Shown: positions 63,157 through 64,000 of the stretch, in pieces
Numbering within the stretch: position 1 is the stretch's first letter
Layout: each line of letters opens with the position of its first letter
Assembly (NCBI RefSeq): GCF_011393335.1
Contig: NZ_CP049865.1
Span: 2,994,722 to 3,058,721, forward strand
DNA from: Propioniciclava coleopterorum
Lineage (GTDB): Bacteria > Actinomycetota > Actinomycetes > Propionibacteriales > Propionibacteriaceae
Direction of reading: 5' to 3'
Length of the DNA: 64,000 nt
Translations under genes and position numbers: made by a program
The notes under the pieces: generated by a model
What the model saw: only the letters and a program-made list of their open reading frames with translations
The model's database searches: none
What the model was told of the DNA's origin: nothing

Positions 63157-64000
63157 CGGCGCTGCTGGTGGCCGCGTGCCTGCTGCTGACCGGGTGCAGC
63201 GGCGTCCCCACGTCGGGCCCGGTCGAGCGGGTCTCGGCCGACCCGGGGCACATCAACTCCGGCGTGGAGATCGCGCCGGCGCCCCCGGCGGGCGACGCGA
63301 CCCCCATCGAGGTCGTCGAGGGCTTCCTGCACGCCCAGGCGTCCTGGCAGCCCAACTACCGGGTGGCGCGGGCCTACCTGACCCCGGAGGCGGCCCGCAC
63401 CTGGCAGCCCGAGGTGGGCGTCCGGATCTACGCCGAGGGCAACCCGGTGATGGCGACCGACACCGCCGCCATGCTCCGGGCCCCCGTGGTGGGGACGCTC
63501 GACACGAGCGGGTCCTACCGGCAGTCGGCGGGCGTCCTCGACCACGACTTCGGCCTGGTGAAGGACGCTGAGGGGCACTGGCGGATCAACACCCCGCCGG
63601 AAGGTCTCACGATCTCGGAGTACCTGTTCACCAGCGCGTTCTCCCGCGTGACACCCTACTTCTTCGAGCCGGGTGGGCAGTGGCTGGTTCCCGACCCCCG
63701 GTACTTCCCGCGGGGGACGCAGGCGTACGAGGGAGCCGTGCGCGCCGTCCTGGAGGGGCCGACCGCCTGGCTCGCGCCCGCGGTGCGCCCGACCGGCGTG
63801 GACGCCTCCCTGGCCCGCGTCTCGGTCTCCTCCGACGGGCTCGTCAGCATCGTGCTCCGCGGCCCGGGCGACGGCCCGAGCGCGGACGCGCGCGCGGCGC
63901 TGCTCACCCAGTTCGCCCGGACGTTCCGGCAGTTCGACAGCCTCGCCGCCGTCGAGGTGAGCTGGGAGGGCGTCACCGAGCCGTGGACGCTGTCGCCGTA
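63141..64000 (+). CDS. lpqB: Lipoprotein LpqB (partial, runs off the right edge)
   Basis: LpqB is the lipoprotein that works with MtrAB in envelope control. The visible 286 residues begin with a lipoprotein signal (KVLTALLVAACLLLTGC, lipid-modified C19), followed by the segment SGVPTSGPVERVS and a GerMN-type region (FLHAQASWQPNYRVARAYLT, AVRAVLEGPTAWLAPAVRP). The frame is open to the window end, and the carboxy-terminal half is missing. The ATG at 63141 lies inside mtrB, so the genes are coupled. Confidence 0.93.
   Translation, partial: MAKVLTALLVAACLLLTGCSGVPTSGPVERVSADPGHINSGVEIAPAPPAGDATPIEVVEGFLHAQASWQPNYRVARAYLTPEAARTWQPEVGVRIYAEGNPVMATDTAAMLRAPVVGTLDTSGSYRQSAGVLDHDFGLVKDAEGHWRINTPPEGLTISEYLFTSAFSRVTPYFFEPGGQWLVPDPRYFPRGTQAYEGAVRAVLEGPTAWLAPAVRPTGVDASLARVSVSSDGLVSIVLRGPGDGPSADARAALLTQFARTFRQFDSLAAVEVSWEGVTEPWTLSP

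Overview
The window is chromosomal DNA from a high-GC actinobacterium. The 16S rRNA gene, the marker families (DUF3145, DUF3052, a PucR-type fatty-acid regulator, MtrAB-LpqB) and the many GTG starts all point that way. The 16S sequence looks most like Propionibacteriaceae (Propioniciclava, Brooklawnia or Tessaracoccus relatives), but that placement is by eye. No phage, insertion sequence, transposase or CRISPR array was seen.

Layout: 1-2.8 kb holds a NADAR-domain protein, the sodium/proton antiporter NhaA and a YdeI-like protein. 3.0-9.2 kb is a tightly overlapping arginine operon, argC-argJ-argB-argD-argR-argH, with tandem ArgR boxes over the argC promoter and no argF or argG. tyrS follows. 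10.5-16.6 kb is a complete rrn operon (16S-23S-5S) with promoters, processing stems and a terminator. 17.2-26.3 kb holds an Arg/Gly-rich TPR protein with an acidic tail, a HAD phosphatase, the biotin ECF transporter bioY-bioM-bioN, a 73-residue protein, tlyA, nadK and recN. 26.5-33.0 kb is DUF3145 facing the fatty-acid cluster fasR-fabD-fabH-acpP-fabF, then a PolX-like PHP protein. 33-38 kb is aceE, DUF3052, an FAD monooxygenase and tRNA-Val. 38.1-41.8 kb is a membrane-anchored protein with eight Cys4 modules, then a MerR-controlled MFS exporter. 41.8-49.7 kb is the potassium system kdpFABCDE, with an extra 27-residue membrane protein ahead of kdpF. 49.9-58.7 kb is prfB, ftsE, ftsX, an M23 peptidase, and smpB between two DUF2207 paralogues. 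58.7-64 kb is an FKBP isomerase, a DUF1707 membrane protein, tmRNA, a YqgE protein, and mtrA-mtrB-lpqB (lpqB runs off the right edge).

The gene groups form coherent modules: arginine synthesis with its own repressor, fatty-acid initiation and elongation with its activator, potassium uptake with its sensor kinase, FtsEX-controlled wall hydrolysis next to trans-translation (smpB and ssrA), and the MtrAB envelope-stress system. Many genes appear to be transcribed without a leader: a -10 hexamer (often TAGGCT) ends 6-8 bases before a GTG or ATG.

Six genes are broken by seven apparent frameshifts. Every one is repaired by adding one base to a G or C run, and the affected genes include ftsX and fabF. 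This pattern fits systematic homopolymer undercalls in the sequence better than real gene decay, so these genes are annotated at full length with a note. The best candidates for something undescribed are the eight-module Cys4 protein at 38091-39854 and the Arg/Gly-rich, acid-tailed TPR protein at 17161-19630.
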